Of a stretch of 64,000 nt of DNA, positions 26,924-36,600 are shown in pieces. Position 1 is the stretch's first letter. Every line of letters starts with the position of its first letter. Under the pieces are notes generated by a model, which was given only the letters and a program-made list of their open reading frames with translations, was not told the origin of the DNA and ran no database searches. The position numbers and the translations under genes are program-made. The DNA is taken from positions 186,001 to 250,000 of the forward strand of contig NZ_JACHEB010000010.1 of NCBI RefSeq assembly GCF_014201335.1, written 5' to 3'. The stretch comes from Tunturiibacter gelidiferens. Lineage in GTDB: Bacteria; Acidobacteriota; Terriglobia; Terriglobales; Acidobacteriaceae.

Positions 26924-26953
26924 AAGTCACGTGATGACAGAGGTTTATACGAA

Positions 26954-27658
26954 GTGAGTCAGACGATTTTTGTGTTGGAAGACGATGCGGATATCTCCCG
27001 CCTGGTGCAGTATCATCTGGAGAGTGCCGGATTTACAGTTCGCCCGTATCTCGCTATCAATCAAATACTTACCGACGCCGAACGGCAGCCGCCCGCGCTT
27101 TTTCTCTTGGACATTATGGTGCCAGGCGGGGATGGTCTGGATCTTTGCAGGAGATTACGCCAGAATCCTACGCTGAGCGTGGTTCCGATTATCTTCCTCA
27201 CGGCGCGTGCGGCCGAGAACGACCGCGTCCACGGCCTTGAGATGGGGGCCGATGATTACATCACCAAGCCCTTTGCGACTCGCGAGCTTGTAGCCAGGGT
27301 GAAAGCGGTGCTGAGGCGCTTTGAGCGACCAAGTTCGCCTTCGGTATTGAAGTTCGAGAACGTAGAGATCGACGCCAGTGCTATGCAGCTTCGTGTGAAC
27401 GGCGAGCTGGTAACGACGACAGCCACGGAGTTCCGGCTTCTGGATTATCTGGCCCGTCACCCTGGGCGAGTCTTTAGTCGTGATCATCTTCTGGATGCGG
27501 TATGGGGGGACGCTCGTTTTGTCACCCCGCGTTCGGTCGACGTCTATGTCCGACGCATTCGCGAGAAGATTGAGGCCGACGCCGAAACGCCACGCTACTT
27601 GAAGACCATGCGTGGCGCCGGGTATCGCTTCGAGATTCCGAAGGCGGCGCAGGCGTAG
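26954..27658 (+). CDS. phoB: OmpR/PhoB-family response regulator of the phosphate regulon
   Basis: A 234-residue regulator: receiver domain (LEDDADI acidic pocket, LLDIMVPGGDG with the phospho-Asp, Thr of FLTAR, Lys of YITKPF) and a C-terminal winged helix (EFRLLDYLARHPGRVFSRDH, recognition helix region RSVDVYVRRIREKIE). GTG start at 26954 gives the conserved first residues. Followed after 15 bp by a PhoR-like kinase and then pstSCAB-phoU, which identifies it as the phosphate regulator. Its likely sites are the 11-bp repeats upstream of phoB and pstS. Confidence 0.92.
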   Translation: MSQTIFVLEDDADISRLVQYHLESAGFTVRPYLAINQILTDAERQPPALFLLDIMVPGGDGLDLCRRLRQNPTLSVVPIIFLTARAAENDRVHGLEMGADDYITKPFATRELVARVKAVLRRFERPSSPSVLKFENVEIDASAMQLRVNGELVTTTATEFRLLDYLARHPGRVFSRDHLLDAVWGDARFVTPRSVDVYVRRIREKIEADAETPRYLKTMRGAGYRFEIPKAAQA

Positions 27659-27673
27659 GCTGGGGGGTGGTCC

Positions 27674-29044
27674 GTGAGGCGTGGCGTCTTTTTTTCGGTC
27701 TTCCTCCGCGTTGCGATCGCGCTGGTATTCCTTGCGTTTGCGGGGTTCTCGTCGGTACCCCAACGCTGGCTAATGGCGAGCTTGCTCGTGCTCGCATGGG
27801 CCGGCATTAGTGCCTTCCTTTTCGCGCGTTCGGTTCGGCAGGACGTCAACCTCTTGCAAGACTCTGCCGCGGCAATTCCTGAGCGCCAGATCGATGAAGT
27901 TCGCCCCTCCTTCAACGATTTCGATGGCTTGGCACGGGCAATTTCGGTCGCCTCTGGACAAGTGAGTCGTGCACTGAATGACGCATCGGAGAGCCGGCGC
28001 GAACTTGAAGCGATGATCGACAGCATGCAGGACGCGGTCGTTGCCGTTGATCCGGCCGGCCGTATTCAGTGGACTAATCAACGGATGCAAAAACTGATTC
28101 CCGGCGCGTCCTTTAGCAGTGCGATCCGTGTTGGACACGCGTTGGTCCAGACGATCCGCGATCCTGAAGTGCTGGACTGCGTCCGCACGGCTCTGGAGCA
28201 GCGGGTAGTAAGCGATGGCCGCTCGACCTCGCTGCTGCCCGGTCGCATCTTCGAGGTTAACGCATCACCCATGCCCGGTGGCGGGGCCGTCGCCGTTCTG
28301 CACGACATCACCCGCATCGAAGAGGTTGAACGGACCCAGCGCGACTTCGTTGCCAATGTATCGCACGAACTGCGCACACCTCTGACGTCGATTACGGGTT
28401 ATGTTGAGACGCTGCTTGATCATGAAGCTGCGCTTAGCCAATCGGCGCGAGAGTTTCTCACCATCATCCTGAAGAATGCCAGTCGTATGAATCGGCTGAC
28501 GGAAGATCTGCTGGTGATGGCGCGGGTAGAGTCCTCCGAACAGGAGCTCCATCCGGCTCCGATTCCAGCCGACATTTTAGTGCGCGACGCCGTGCAGGCA
28601 ATGAGCGGCCTGGTGCAGGATACGGAATCGATTCTTGAGATCGGCGATATCTCCACCACCGAGGTCGTCGCCGACACCGACGCGATCCTCCAGGTTCTCA
28701 GCAACCTCATTGAGAATGGCATCAAATACGGTCAGGCTCGCAACGCCGCCGTTTGCAAGGTGGTCGTCACGTCTCGAGATGTCTCGGATCCAATTGAGGC
28801 AGTGGAGTTCAGTGTGCGAGATTTTGGCCCCGGAATTGCCTCGGAGCATCTCGGCCGAATCTTCGAGCGTTTCTACCGGGTGGACAAGGCACGCTCAAGA
28901 GAATCCGGAGGAACCGGATTGGGGCTCGCGATTGCGCGGCACATGGTGCAGACTCATGGCGGATCGATTCGCGCGGAGAGCGAGCTAAATGCTGGCAGCA
29001 ACTTTATTTTCACACTTCCCAAGGCTCAGAACTTGGTGGAATAA
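27674..29044 (+). CDS. phoR: PhoR-like sensor histidine kinase
   Basis: A 456-residue kinase with two N-terminal membrane helices (about residues 7-27 and 33-50) separated by a very short loop, a PAS domain (about 110-220, AMIDSMQDAVVAVDPAGRIQ), HisKA (VSHELRTPLTSI) and HATPase (NLIENGIKYG, DFGPGI, GTGLGLAIARHMV). The lack of a sizeable periplasmic domain is normal for PhoR, which senses phosphate through PstB/PhoU rather than directly. GTG start 15 bp after phoB. The 65 bp to the next transcription unit carry the Pho box. Confidence 0.9.
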   Translation: MRRGVFFSVFLRVAIALVFLAFAGFSSVPQRWLMASLLVLAWAGISAFLFARSVRQDVNLLQDSAAAIPERQIDEVRPSFNDFDGLARAISVASGQVSRALNDASESRRELEAMIDSMQDAVVAVDPAGRIQWTNQRMQKLIPGASFSSAIRVGHALVQTIRDPEVLDCVRTALEQRVVSDGRSTSLLPGRIFEVNASPMPGGGAVAVLHDITRIEEVERTQRDFVANVSHELRTPLTSITGYVETLLDHEAALSQSAREFLTIILKNASRMNRLTEDLLVMARVESSEQELHPAPIPADILVRDAVQAMSGLVQDTESILEIGDISTTEVVADTDAILQVLSNLIENGIKYGQARNAAVCKVVVTSRDVSDPIEAVEFSVRDFGPGIASEHLGRIFERFYRVDKARSRESGGTGLGLAIARHMVQTHGGSIRAESELNAGSNFIFTLPKAQNLVE

Positions 29045-29050
29045 TGCCGT

Positions 29051-29079
29051 TTTCACTCCGATGTAACCTCTCCGTAACA
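29051..29079 (+). promoter_or_regulatory. Candidate Pho box upstream of pstS
   Basis: Three heptamers spaced exactly 11 bp apart: TTTCACT (29051), TGTAACC (29062) and CGTAACA (29073). PhoB-family regulators bind direct heptamer repeats separated by 4 bp, and the location 76-104 bp before the pstS start fits activation. Sequence resembles the TGTCAC-type and TTAACC-type units known from other phyla. Not tested by alignment. Confidence 0.55.
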
Positions 29080-29154
29080 ATTCCCCCTCACACTCAAGAG
29101 TGAGATGTATTGACTGAAATGCTGGATCGATGCATTGAAAGCCTAGGGGGACGA

Positions 29155-30162
29155 GTGAATCTGAAAGTCATCGCAGCCGGCGTGCTGACATTGGTAGCCG
29201 TGGGCGCCAACGCACAAAACATTAACGGAGCGGGAGCAACCTTCCCGTATCCTATTTATTCCAAGTGGTTTAGCGAATATAGCCAAACGAATCCGAGCGT
29301 AAAGATCAACTATCAGTCCATCGGCTCCGGCGGCGGAATCCGTCAGGTATCGGAAGGCACTGTCGACTTCGGCGCTACCGATGGTCCGATGACCGATCAA
29401 CAGTTGAAGGATGCCAAAGTAAAGGTGATGCACATTCCCACCGTACTCGGTGCGGTCGTGCCGGTTTACAACCTCCCTGGTGTCAACAAGGACCTCAACT
29501 TCTCCTCCGACGTGATCGCAGATATCTATCTGGGCAAAATCACCAAGTGGAGCGACCCGCGTATTACAAAAGACAATCCGGGAGTCAATCTGCCGGACAA
29601 ATCAATTCTTCCGGTGTACCGTTCTGACGGAAGCGGAACGACGTTCATCTTCACTGATTTTCTTTCAAAGGTCAGCCCGGACTGGGCGACCAAGGTCGGT
29701 CACAGTACCTCGGTCAAGTGGCCCACGGGTATTGGCCAAAAGGGAAATGAAGGCGTCGCAGGCATGGTTCGTCAGTCGCCATATTCCTTTGGATATGTCG
29801 AGTTGATCTATGCCGAGACGAACAAGATGAGCTTCGGTGCAGTGCGCAACGCATCTGGCAAGTTTCTCAAGGCTTCGACTGCGGGCGTGACTGCTGCTGC
29901 GTCTGCAGCGGCGAAGACAATGCCAGCCGACTACCGGGTCTCCATCACCAATGCTCCAGGTGCCGATTCCTATCCGATCTCCAGCTTTACCTGGCTGCTG
30001 ATTCCGACTCACTCTACTGATCCGGCTAAAGCAAAAGCACTCGCCGACTTTTTGGGTTGGATGTTGGATCACGGTGAAAACGAAGCTGCTGCGCTAACGT
30101 ACGCTCCATTGCCCAAGCAAGTTCAGGATATGGTTCGCAAGAGCATTGCGACCGTAAAATAG
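29155..30162 (+). CDS. pstS: Phosphate ABC transporter substrate-binding protein
   Basis: Start is taken at GTG 29155 because AGGGGG precedes it and the product then begins with a proper signal peptide (about 20 residues ending VGANAQ); an upstream TTG at 29110 would add 15 charged residues. The mature protein has the phosphate-binding loops GAGATFPYPIYSKWF, GSGGGIRQVSEGTVDFG and YRSDGSGTTFIFTDFLS. It captures phosphate in the periplasm for PstCAB. A stem-loop with T-run follows, so most transcripts may end after pstS, giving excess binding protein. Confidence 0.95.
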   Translation: MNLKVIAAGVLTLVAVGANAQNINGAGATFPYPIYSKWFSEYSQTNPSVKINYQSIGSGGGIRQVSEGTVDFGATDGPMTDQQLKDAKVKVMHIPTVLGAVVPVYNLPGVNKDLNFSSDVIADIYLGKITKWSDPRITKDNPGVNLPDKSILPVYRSDGSGTTFIFTDFLSKVSPDWATKVGHSTSVKWPTGIGQKGNEGVAGMVRQSPYSFGYVELIYAETNKMSFGAVRNASGKFLKASTAGVTAAASAAAKTMPADYRVSITNAPGADSYPISSFTWLLIPTHSTDPAKAKALADFLGWMLDHGENEAAALTYAPLPKQVQDMVRKSIATVK

Positions 30163-30168
30163 CAACGC

Positions 30169-30211
30169 TGCCGCACGGGTTTCAGACGGAGATTCGTGCG
30201 GCATCTTTTTT
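30169..30211 (+). terminator. Terminator/attenuator between pstS and pstC
   Basis: TGCCGCACG (30169-30177) and CGTGCGGCA (30195-30203) form a perfect 9-bp stem with a 17-nt loop followed by TCTTTTTTCTT. Lies between pstS and the permease genes of the same operon, so partial termination would set a high pstS to pstCAB ratio. Confidence 0.82.
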
Positions 30212-30281
30212 CTTACCAGCACCCGGATAAGTAAGGCCGATACAATCGATCCGAAGAGTCAACTGTCAGGAAAATAGGATT

Positions 30282-31355
30282 GTGTCTTCTACTCGTATGA
30301 CTCCCGAAAGAGAAACAAGCTCACCGTTGCCTGTACCAACACCCGTGTCGCCTCCTGCGGCCTTTGCGGATATGGCTCCGGCTGTGGCAAGTACAACCTT
30401 GTCTCCGATCCGGGACTACCTCTCCAAGCGGGGAAGCGGTCGCCTTGCCGATGACAGTTTTGCTGCGGTCATGCTGATTTGCGCATGCAGCATCTTCGCA
30501 ATCGTTTTGTTCATTTTTGGCATCCTCATCATGCACTCCCGGCTGAGTCTCGCTCAGTTCGGGTGGAAGTTCTTCACCACCCAGGCATGGGATCCGGTCT
30601 CGGGCGACTTCGGCGCGTTACCCTTTATCTATGGCACACTTGCCACATCCCTGTTGGCTCTTTGCATGGCGGTTCCTCTGGCCCTCGGCGTAGCAATCTT
30701 CCTTACCGAGTTGTGCCCGCGCCCGCTTCGTGCTCCAATCTCCTTCCTCACCGAACTGCTTGCTGCCATTCCCAGCGTTGTCTATGGCCTTTGGGCTGTC
30801 TTCGTTCTTGTACCGCTTATGCGCGATGTCATCGGTCCGTTCCTTAGCAAGACCCTTGGCTGGACTGGTTTCTTTGATGGTCCCAACTTCGGCGTCGGAC
30901 TTCTGACGGCCAGCATGATCCTCGCCATCATGATTCTTCCGATCATCTCCTCGCTGACCCGCGACATTATGACCGCGGTGCCCAACAGTCAACGAGAGGC
31001 AGTGTTAGCGCTCGGTGCGACCCGATGGGAGATGATCCGTGTTGGTGTTCTGCGCAACTCCCGCATCGGTATTGTCGGCGCCGTCATGTTGGGCCTCGGA
31101 CGCGCCTTGGGCGAGACGATGGCTGTCACGATGGTCATAGGAAACCATCCCGATATCAGTAAATCGCTCTTTGCCCCCGGCTACACTCTGGCCAGCGTCA
31201 TCGCCAACGAGTTCTCCGAAGCCACTGGTGATCTTTACCTAAGCGCCCTTATCGAGATTGGTCTGGCTCTCTTTCTGGTCACCATCGTCGTAAATGCCAT
31301 CGCCCGCCTGATGGTCTGGGCGGTAACACGCAACGCACCTGCGCGGGTCATCTGA
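30282..31355 (+). CDS. pstC: Phosphate ABC transporter permease PstC
   Basis: A 357-residue permease with six membrane helices and the binding-protein-dependent transport motif (REAVLALGATRWEMIRVGVL, then GLGRALGETMAVTMVIGN). The cytoplasmic N-terminus of about 60 residues, rich in Pro/Ser/Thr, is longer than usual. GTG start at 30282. Forms the inner-membrane channel with PstA; pstA begins one base after this stop. Confidence 0.94.
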   Translation: MSSTRMTPERETSSPLPVPTPVSPPAAFADMAPAVASTTLSPIRDYLSKRGSGRLADDSFAAVMLICACSIFAIVLFIFGILIMHSRLSLAQFGWKFFTTQAWDPVSGDFGALPFIYGTLATSLLALCMAVPLALGVAIFLTELCPRPLRAPISFLTELLAAIPSVVYGLWAVFVLVPLMRDVIGPFLSKTLGWTGFFDGPNFGVGLLTASMILAIMILPIISSLTRDIMTAVPNSQREAVLALGATRWEMIRVGVLRNSRIGIVGAVMLGLGRALGETMAVTMVIGNHPDISKSLFAPGYTLASVIANEFSEATGDLYLSALIEIGLALFLVTIVVNAIARLMVWAVTRNAPARVI

Positions 31356-31356
31356 C

Positions 31357-32268
31357 ATGAGCACTCAACCCTTGAGCAACCAACCCCGACCCATGGACTT
31401 TGAATCGAAATCCATGCGCAGGAACAGGGCCACACGCAGCGCGACTAACTATTTCGTCAGCGGTCTCTGCATTCTCGCGACGATTCTAGTCATCCTTCCC
31501 TTGCTCGCAATTCTCTTCTACCTGATCTACAAAGGCGCGAGTTCGCTGAATCTTGCCTTCTTCACCCACGTTCCAGCGCCTGTTGGCGAGACGGGTGGAG
31601 GCATGGCGAACTCGATTGTCGGGTCGGGCATCATCCTCTTTCTTGCCAGCCTCATGGGTATTCCCATAGGCATCGCGGCCGGTGTATATCTAGCAGAGTT
31701 TGGCCGCGGCAAGACGTTAGCCAATGCGGTCCGCTTCACTGCCGATGTGTTGAATGGTGTCCCGTCGATCGTGATGGGCATCTCAATCTATTCGCTAATC
31801 GTTGTTCAGCAGAAACATTTCTCCGCTCTGGCCGGAGGCGTCGCCCTGGCCGTCATGATGGTGCCCACCATTACGCGAACCACCGAAGAGATGCTGGCTA
31901 CGGTGCCGCACGCTATTCGAGAGGCAGCTCTTGGTCTCGGTGTTCCCAAGTGGCGGACGGCGATCTCGGTCAGCCTGCGCACGGCTTCGCCTGGCATCAT
32001 CACCGGATGCATGTTGGCATTCGCCCGCGTAGCCGGAGAGACCGCACCGCTTCTCTTCACCGCTTTTGGAAATCAGTTCTGGAGTTTCAACCTCAGCCAA
32101 CCGATCGCAGCCCTGCCTCTGCAGATCTATGTTTATGCTATCTCTCCCTACGACGAGTGGCATCGTTTGGCGTGGGCTGGTTCGCTTGTTCTTATCGTTT
32201 TAATCATGGTCTCGGTCACGCTCGTCCGCATCTTTGCCAACCGCGGCGCACTCAAGGGAGGAAGCTAG
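31357..32268 (+). CDS. pstA: Phosphate ABC transporter permease PstA
   Basis: A 303-residue partner of PstC with six membrane helices, GVPSIVMGISIYSL, the EAA loop REAALGLGVPKWRTAISVSL and RVAGETAPLLFTAFGN. ATG one base after the pstC stop; its TAG stop overlaps the GTG of pstB, so the permease and ATPase are translated in step. Confidence 0.94.
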   Translation: MSTQPLSNQPRPMDFESKSMRRNRATRSATNYFVSGLCILATILVILPLLAILFYLIYKGASSLNLAFFTHVPAPVGETGGGMANSIVGSGIILFLASLMGIPIGIAAGVYLAEFGRGKTLANAVRFTADVLNGVPSIVMGISIYSLIVVQQKHFSALAGGVALAVMMVPTITRTTEEMLATVPHAIREAALGLGVPKWRTAISVSLRTASPGIITGCMLAFARVAGETAPLLFTAFGNQFWSFNLSQPIAALPLQIYVYAISPYDEWHRLAWAGSLVLIVLIMVSVTLVRIFANRGALKGGS

Positions 32269-33026
32269 TGGGAGTCGGCATTTTAGTTGAGGATTTGAAC
32301 GCGTGGTACGGTACGACGCACACCCTGCAGGACATCAACCTGCACATTCCCGCGAACCACGCCACCGCGCTCATCGGTCCCTCCGGGTGTGGCAAATCCA
32401 CCTTTGTCCGCTGCCTCAACCGCATGCACGAGACCAACCCCATCGCCCGAGCTACCGGCGTAGTCAAAATGGGCGAGATCGATATCTACAACGACGCCTC
32501 CCCTGTTGAAATTCGTCGTCGCGTCGGCATGGTCTTCCAGCGTCCCAACCCCTTCCCGACCATGTCCATCTACGACAACGTCGTCAGCGGCCTCAAGCTT
32601 AACGGCTTCCGCAACCGGCGCATACTCGACGAGACGGTCGAGCGTTCGCTCAAACAGGCCGCGCTTTGGGAAGAGGTCAAGGACGATCTAAAGAAGAAAT
32701 CTGGCGCTTCTCTTTCAGGCGGCCAACAGCAGCGCATGTGCATTGCCCGCGCACTCGCCGTCGATCCGGAGGTCTTGTTGATGGACGAACCAGCCTCCGC
32801 GCTGGACCCTGTCTCAACCTCCAAGATCGAAGATCTGATCTTTCAGCTCAAGAGCCAATACACCATCGTCATCGTGACGCACAACATGCAGCAAGCCGCC
32901 CGAGTCGCCGAGAACACGGGTTTCTTTCTCAACGGCAAGATGGTAGAGTTCGACTCCACCCACAAGATCTTTACGAATCCGCGGGACAAGCGAACGGAAG
33001 ACTACATCACCGGGAGGTTTGGCTGA
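32268..33026 (+). CDS. pstB: Phosphate ABC transporter ATP-binding protein PstB
   Basis: A 252-residue ATPase with Walker A GPSGCGKSTFVRCLNRMHE, Q-loop VFQRPNPFP, signature LSGGQQQRMCIARAL, Walker B VLLMDEPASALDP and switch His in VTHNMQQA. GTG start at 32268 overlaps the pstA stop (TAGTG), preceded by GGGAGG; a long upstream extension of the open frame runs antiphase through pstA and is rejected. Drives phosphate import and couples transport status to PhoR through PhoU. Confidence 0.96.
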   Translation: MGVGILVEDLNAWYGTTHTLQDINLHIPANHATALIGPSGCGKSTFVRCLNRMHETNPIARATGVVKMGEIDIYNDASPVEIRRRVGMVFQRPNPFPTMSIYDNVVSGLKLNGFRNRRILDETVERSLKQAALWEEVKDDLKKKSGASLSGGQQQRMCIARALAVDPEVLLMDEPASALDPVSTSKIEDLIFQLKSQYTIVIVTHNMQQAARVAENTGFFLNGKMVEFDSTHKIFTNPRDKRTEDYITGRFG

Positions 33027-33688
33027 TGCGCGTCAAGTTTCATCAGAGCCTTGACGAGTTGAAGGAGAAGTTGCTCGTCATGGCTGGGATGGCCGAGCAG
33101 GCGATCCAGCGCTCCATCGAAGCCTACAGAACACGCGATCTGTCGATTTGCGAGCTTGTCTTCCGCGCCGAACCCTCCATCAACCGTCTGGAACGCGAGA
33201 TCGACCAGATGGCGCTTGACCTCCTTGCCATGGAACAACCCATGGCCATCGACCTTCGCTTTATTCTTTCAGTGATCCGCATCAACGCCGATCTCGAAAG
33301 AGTAGGAGATCAGGCGGTCAACATCGCCGTGCGCGTACGCGAGATGGGCGCCTTCGCGAACATCGATCTTCCAGTCGATATTCCAAAGCTTGCCTCTCTC
33401 TCTTCCGCGATGGTGCGCAAGTCTCTCCAGGCTTTCATTGAAGGCGATGCCGAACTGGCTGAGTCGGTCCTGCGACTCGACGATGAGGTCGATGAGATGA
33501 ATGATTCTGCGTTCTACGCACTTAGCACTCTCATCAAGGAAAAGCCTGAGCTGACTCCGCAATCGCTCAACGCACTTATCATCGCGCGCAACCTGGAACG
33601 CGTCGGCGATCATGCCACTAACATTGCAGAAGATGTAATCTTCTGGGTTCGCGGCGCGGACGTTCGTCACAGCAATAATGCGCTCTAA
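33026..33688 (+). CDS. phoU: Phosphate signalling protein PhoU
   Basis: A 220-residue two-repeat helical protein with the PhoU signatures in both halves: RVKFHQSLDELKEKL, FRAEPSINRLEREID, RFILSVIRINADLERVGDQAVNIA and ARNLERVGDHATNIAEDVIFW. It binds metals and links PstB to PhoR to repress the regulon under phosphate excess. ATG overlaps the pstB stop by one base (TGATG). Last gene of the locus; AddA converges 11 bp downstream. Confidence 0.95.
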   Translation: MRVKFHQSLDELKEKLLVMAGMAEQAIQRSIEAYRTRDLSICELVFRAEPSINRLEREIDQMALDLLAMEQPMAIDLRFILSVIRINADLERVGDQAVNIAVRVREMGAFANIDLPVDIPKLASLSSAMVRKSLQAFIEGDAELAESVLRLDDEVDEMNDSAFYALSTLIKEKPELTPQSLNALIIARNLERVGDHATNIAEDVIFWVRGADVRHSNNAL

Positions 33689-33699
33689 AGAACGATCCC

Positions 33700-36600
33700 T
33701 CAGTCTGATTCAGGAGTCCACCAAACGAGCTTTGGCAACATCGGATAATACAAACCCACCCGCAGCTTTCCACTCGTTACCCGATCTTTCATCATTCGGG
33801 CATAAACCTTCATCTGGTCCGTGTACTTTGCTCGTTCTTCCACAAGAAACTCATCGGCTCGTTCGCGCCCATGCGTTGCTGTTTTGTAGTCGATGATCCA
33901 GAGATAGTCAGTTCCGGGCTCCATCGGTTTGGACCCACCATGAAACACCCGATCCAGTCGGACGCTGCTGCGAGTATCTCTCCACGCGGTTAGCGCAAGT
34001 TCGTTCGACGCCTGAGCGTGCTGGCTCAGTACCCATCGTCCCTCTTCGTCTTGCAACATGTTGGTGAGCGCCGTCTTTACCCGTCGCGCAAGCCGCTCGA
34101 TGACCACCGGCTGAAGTCCTTCTCCTCGGAGCAAGGCTACAATTCGCGGCGTCCATGATTCCACTTCGCGCAGTAAGGCCTCAAGATTTATTTCCTCTAC
34201 CAGTCTCTTTGCTATCGCCTCTAAGAATGCATGGACTGCGGTGCCAAAAGCACGCGCTTCGAAGGAGCCCTCGGGCCTCTCAAAATGTGCAGCCCCTGGT
34301 GTATCTGTGTCCTCGCCGTAGAAGAGTTTCTGTCCAATTGAAAATCGTGACTCCGGCTTGAATTCGATCGGGAGGCGCTGGAGAATTGCAGATCGCACAG
34401 CCTCATCAACGCTGGCCGCAATGTCGCCGACGAACCCCTCATCTTCTTCCGGCAACGGAAACATCATGGGCAACTGATTGACGTTCTTCGAGGCAGGGAC
34501 GTCCGTAAAGTGCCGTTCTGCCGCGGGCCAGGCGGTAGCCAGCAGACTCCCATAAGGACGATTGATCTCGCCATTCGCCTTCGTTTTGGGAGACGCGAAT
34601 AAGTGCAGTTCCTCGCGCGCCCGAGTGCACGCGACATAGAAGAGTCTCTTTCTCTCAGCGGCCTCCTTTGCCTTGTCCATGCTCTTCAACCAATCGTTCA
34701 ACGCCCTTGAGCCTTCGCCGCGACCCACAATCGGCGCCAGCATGATATGCGCAGCCTCGACATCTCCGAAATCAATCTCACTCCAGTTCAGCAGTTTTTC
34801 GCGATTCGCCGGATCTTTCTTCTGCAACCCTGGGACCATTACGACGTCCCATTCGAGACCCTTAGACTTATGGACCGTCATCAGATCGACTGCCCAACCG
34901 CTGGCTGGTGGTTGGGCGTAGAGTTTATCGAGCCGCCGCTTCAGTAAATTTACTTCAATCGTTCCGGCCTCCTCTTCCACTTCATCCAGAAGCTGTAAAT
35001 ACCTTCGTGCATTGCTCAGTTCCACAGGTTTCAGAGACGCGTCGCCGCCTAATGATCGCCATGTCTTCTCCACCCATTGAGCGGTGCTGATCCCCGAACG
35101 ATTCTCCTCCGCCGCCTGCAACACGGGCCACACGCGCATCAGTCTCGCGCAACTCTGTTCACTCAGCAGATCTTTTCGCTCTGCGATTGCGTCTCCAATG
35201 CATCGCTCAGACCAGATGGGATCATCCGCGCCCGCCAGCAGGTGCAGATCCGCCCGTCCAAGACCGCACCACGGAGCATGCAGTACCGCGAGCCACGCTA
35301 TGCGATCGGCGGGGTGCATCAGCGCTCTGGTCAATGCAAAAAGATCAAGAACCTCTTGCCTCTCGCCCAGGGCCTCGATATCCACTGCACGAAACGGTAT
35401 CGCTCCTTTCGAGTCGTTCTTCAGTTCAGTCACGATATCGATAAGCAGATTGCGACTTCGCACCAGCACCGCCAGCTTCCATGGTTCATTCCGACCCTCA
35501 GGAAGTGGCCTGGCGCGCCAATCTTCGACAATGGCTCGCACCTGTTGAGCCTCGCGCTTTGCCTGCCGACTTTTTGCTTTTTTTGCCGCCTCCGTCGACA
35601 CTGCCGAGGCGAGCACGCGCGGATGCCACACGAGATTCAGCGAGCCACTCTGCGAAGGTCCACGCACAGCCTTTGCCTCAACGTACGGCACTTCGTCGGG
35701 ATTCTCCGTACTCACGGTCCGGGGAAACAGCAGCGAGAGATCGTCATTGAATGCTTCAACAAGATTCCTTTGCGAGCGGAAGTTTGCCGTCAACTGTAAT
35801 CTGCTCAGTGGCAAGTCTCCTAGAAACTCCGTCTGCATTGTTGTCACAAATCGCTCGACACGCGCCTGCCTGAAGAGATATATGGATTGTTTTGGATCGC
35901 CCACGAGAAACACCGTCTGACTGTGACCATCCCACCTTTGCGTGAGCAATTGAATCAACTCATACTGGCTGGTGGACGTGTCCTGCATCTCATCCACAAG
36001 AAGATGCTGAAGCTTCATTCCCCAAGCTTTGTTCAAATCAGAGACGGCGCCGTCCCTTCGCAGCGCCACTCGCGCCAGAAGCCCAAGCTCGGCGAAATCA
36101 CACTCTCCACGGCGTGCGAAGATTAGCTGCAATTCAACCAACGCTCTATTCAAAACACGAAAGAGCGCCTTCGCAACGGCCCACTGCTCTTGGGGATACT
36201 TCGCCGGCGGAAGGTCCTTTACACGTTTTATCGCTTCAAGCACATCGTCGCGGAGCCACAGCTGCTGCACTAGAAGCCTCAATTGCTGGGCATGATGTCT
36301 CTCAATGTTGAATCCGAGATGATTGCGCGTCGCAGCTGCCCTCCACTTGGACTCCTTCGTCGCGAGCAGATGTATCAACGCTCGCCAGTGTTCGAGATGT
36401 TTGGCAGTCTCTTGCGGCGCGGTATGCAGGCCTGTACATAGCGCGATCGGAGAGGGATCGCCCTTATAGCCCTCCGCGTGCCCCATTTCGCCAGCAAGCG
36501 AGGCCAACTCCTTCAGAATGCCTGGCGGAAAGATCAGCGACAGGCGCGTCAGCCCGGCACAGATGGCCCGCTCCAGAGCAAGTTCAAGCCTGGGCAACAC

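Noticed and set aside
26901..26928. dif-like XerCD recombination site
   Set aside because: The left arm resembles a XerC site but the right arm lacks the usual TTATGTTAA-type core and the centre spacing is off. It fits better as phoB promoter sequence; mentioned only as context for the skew change.
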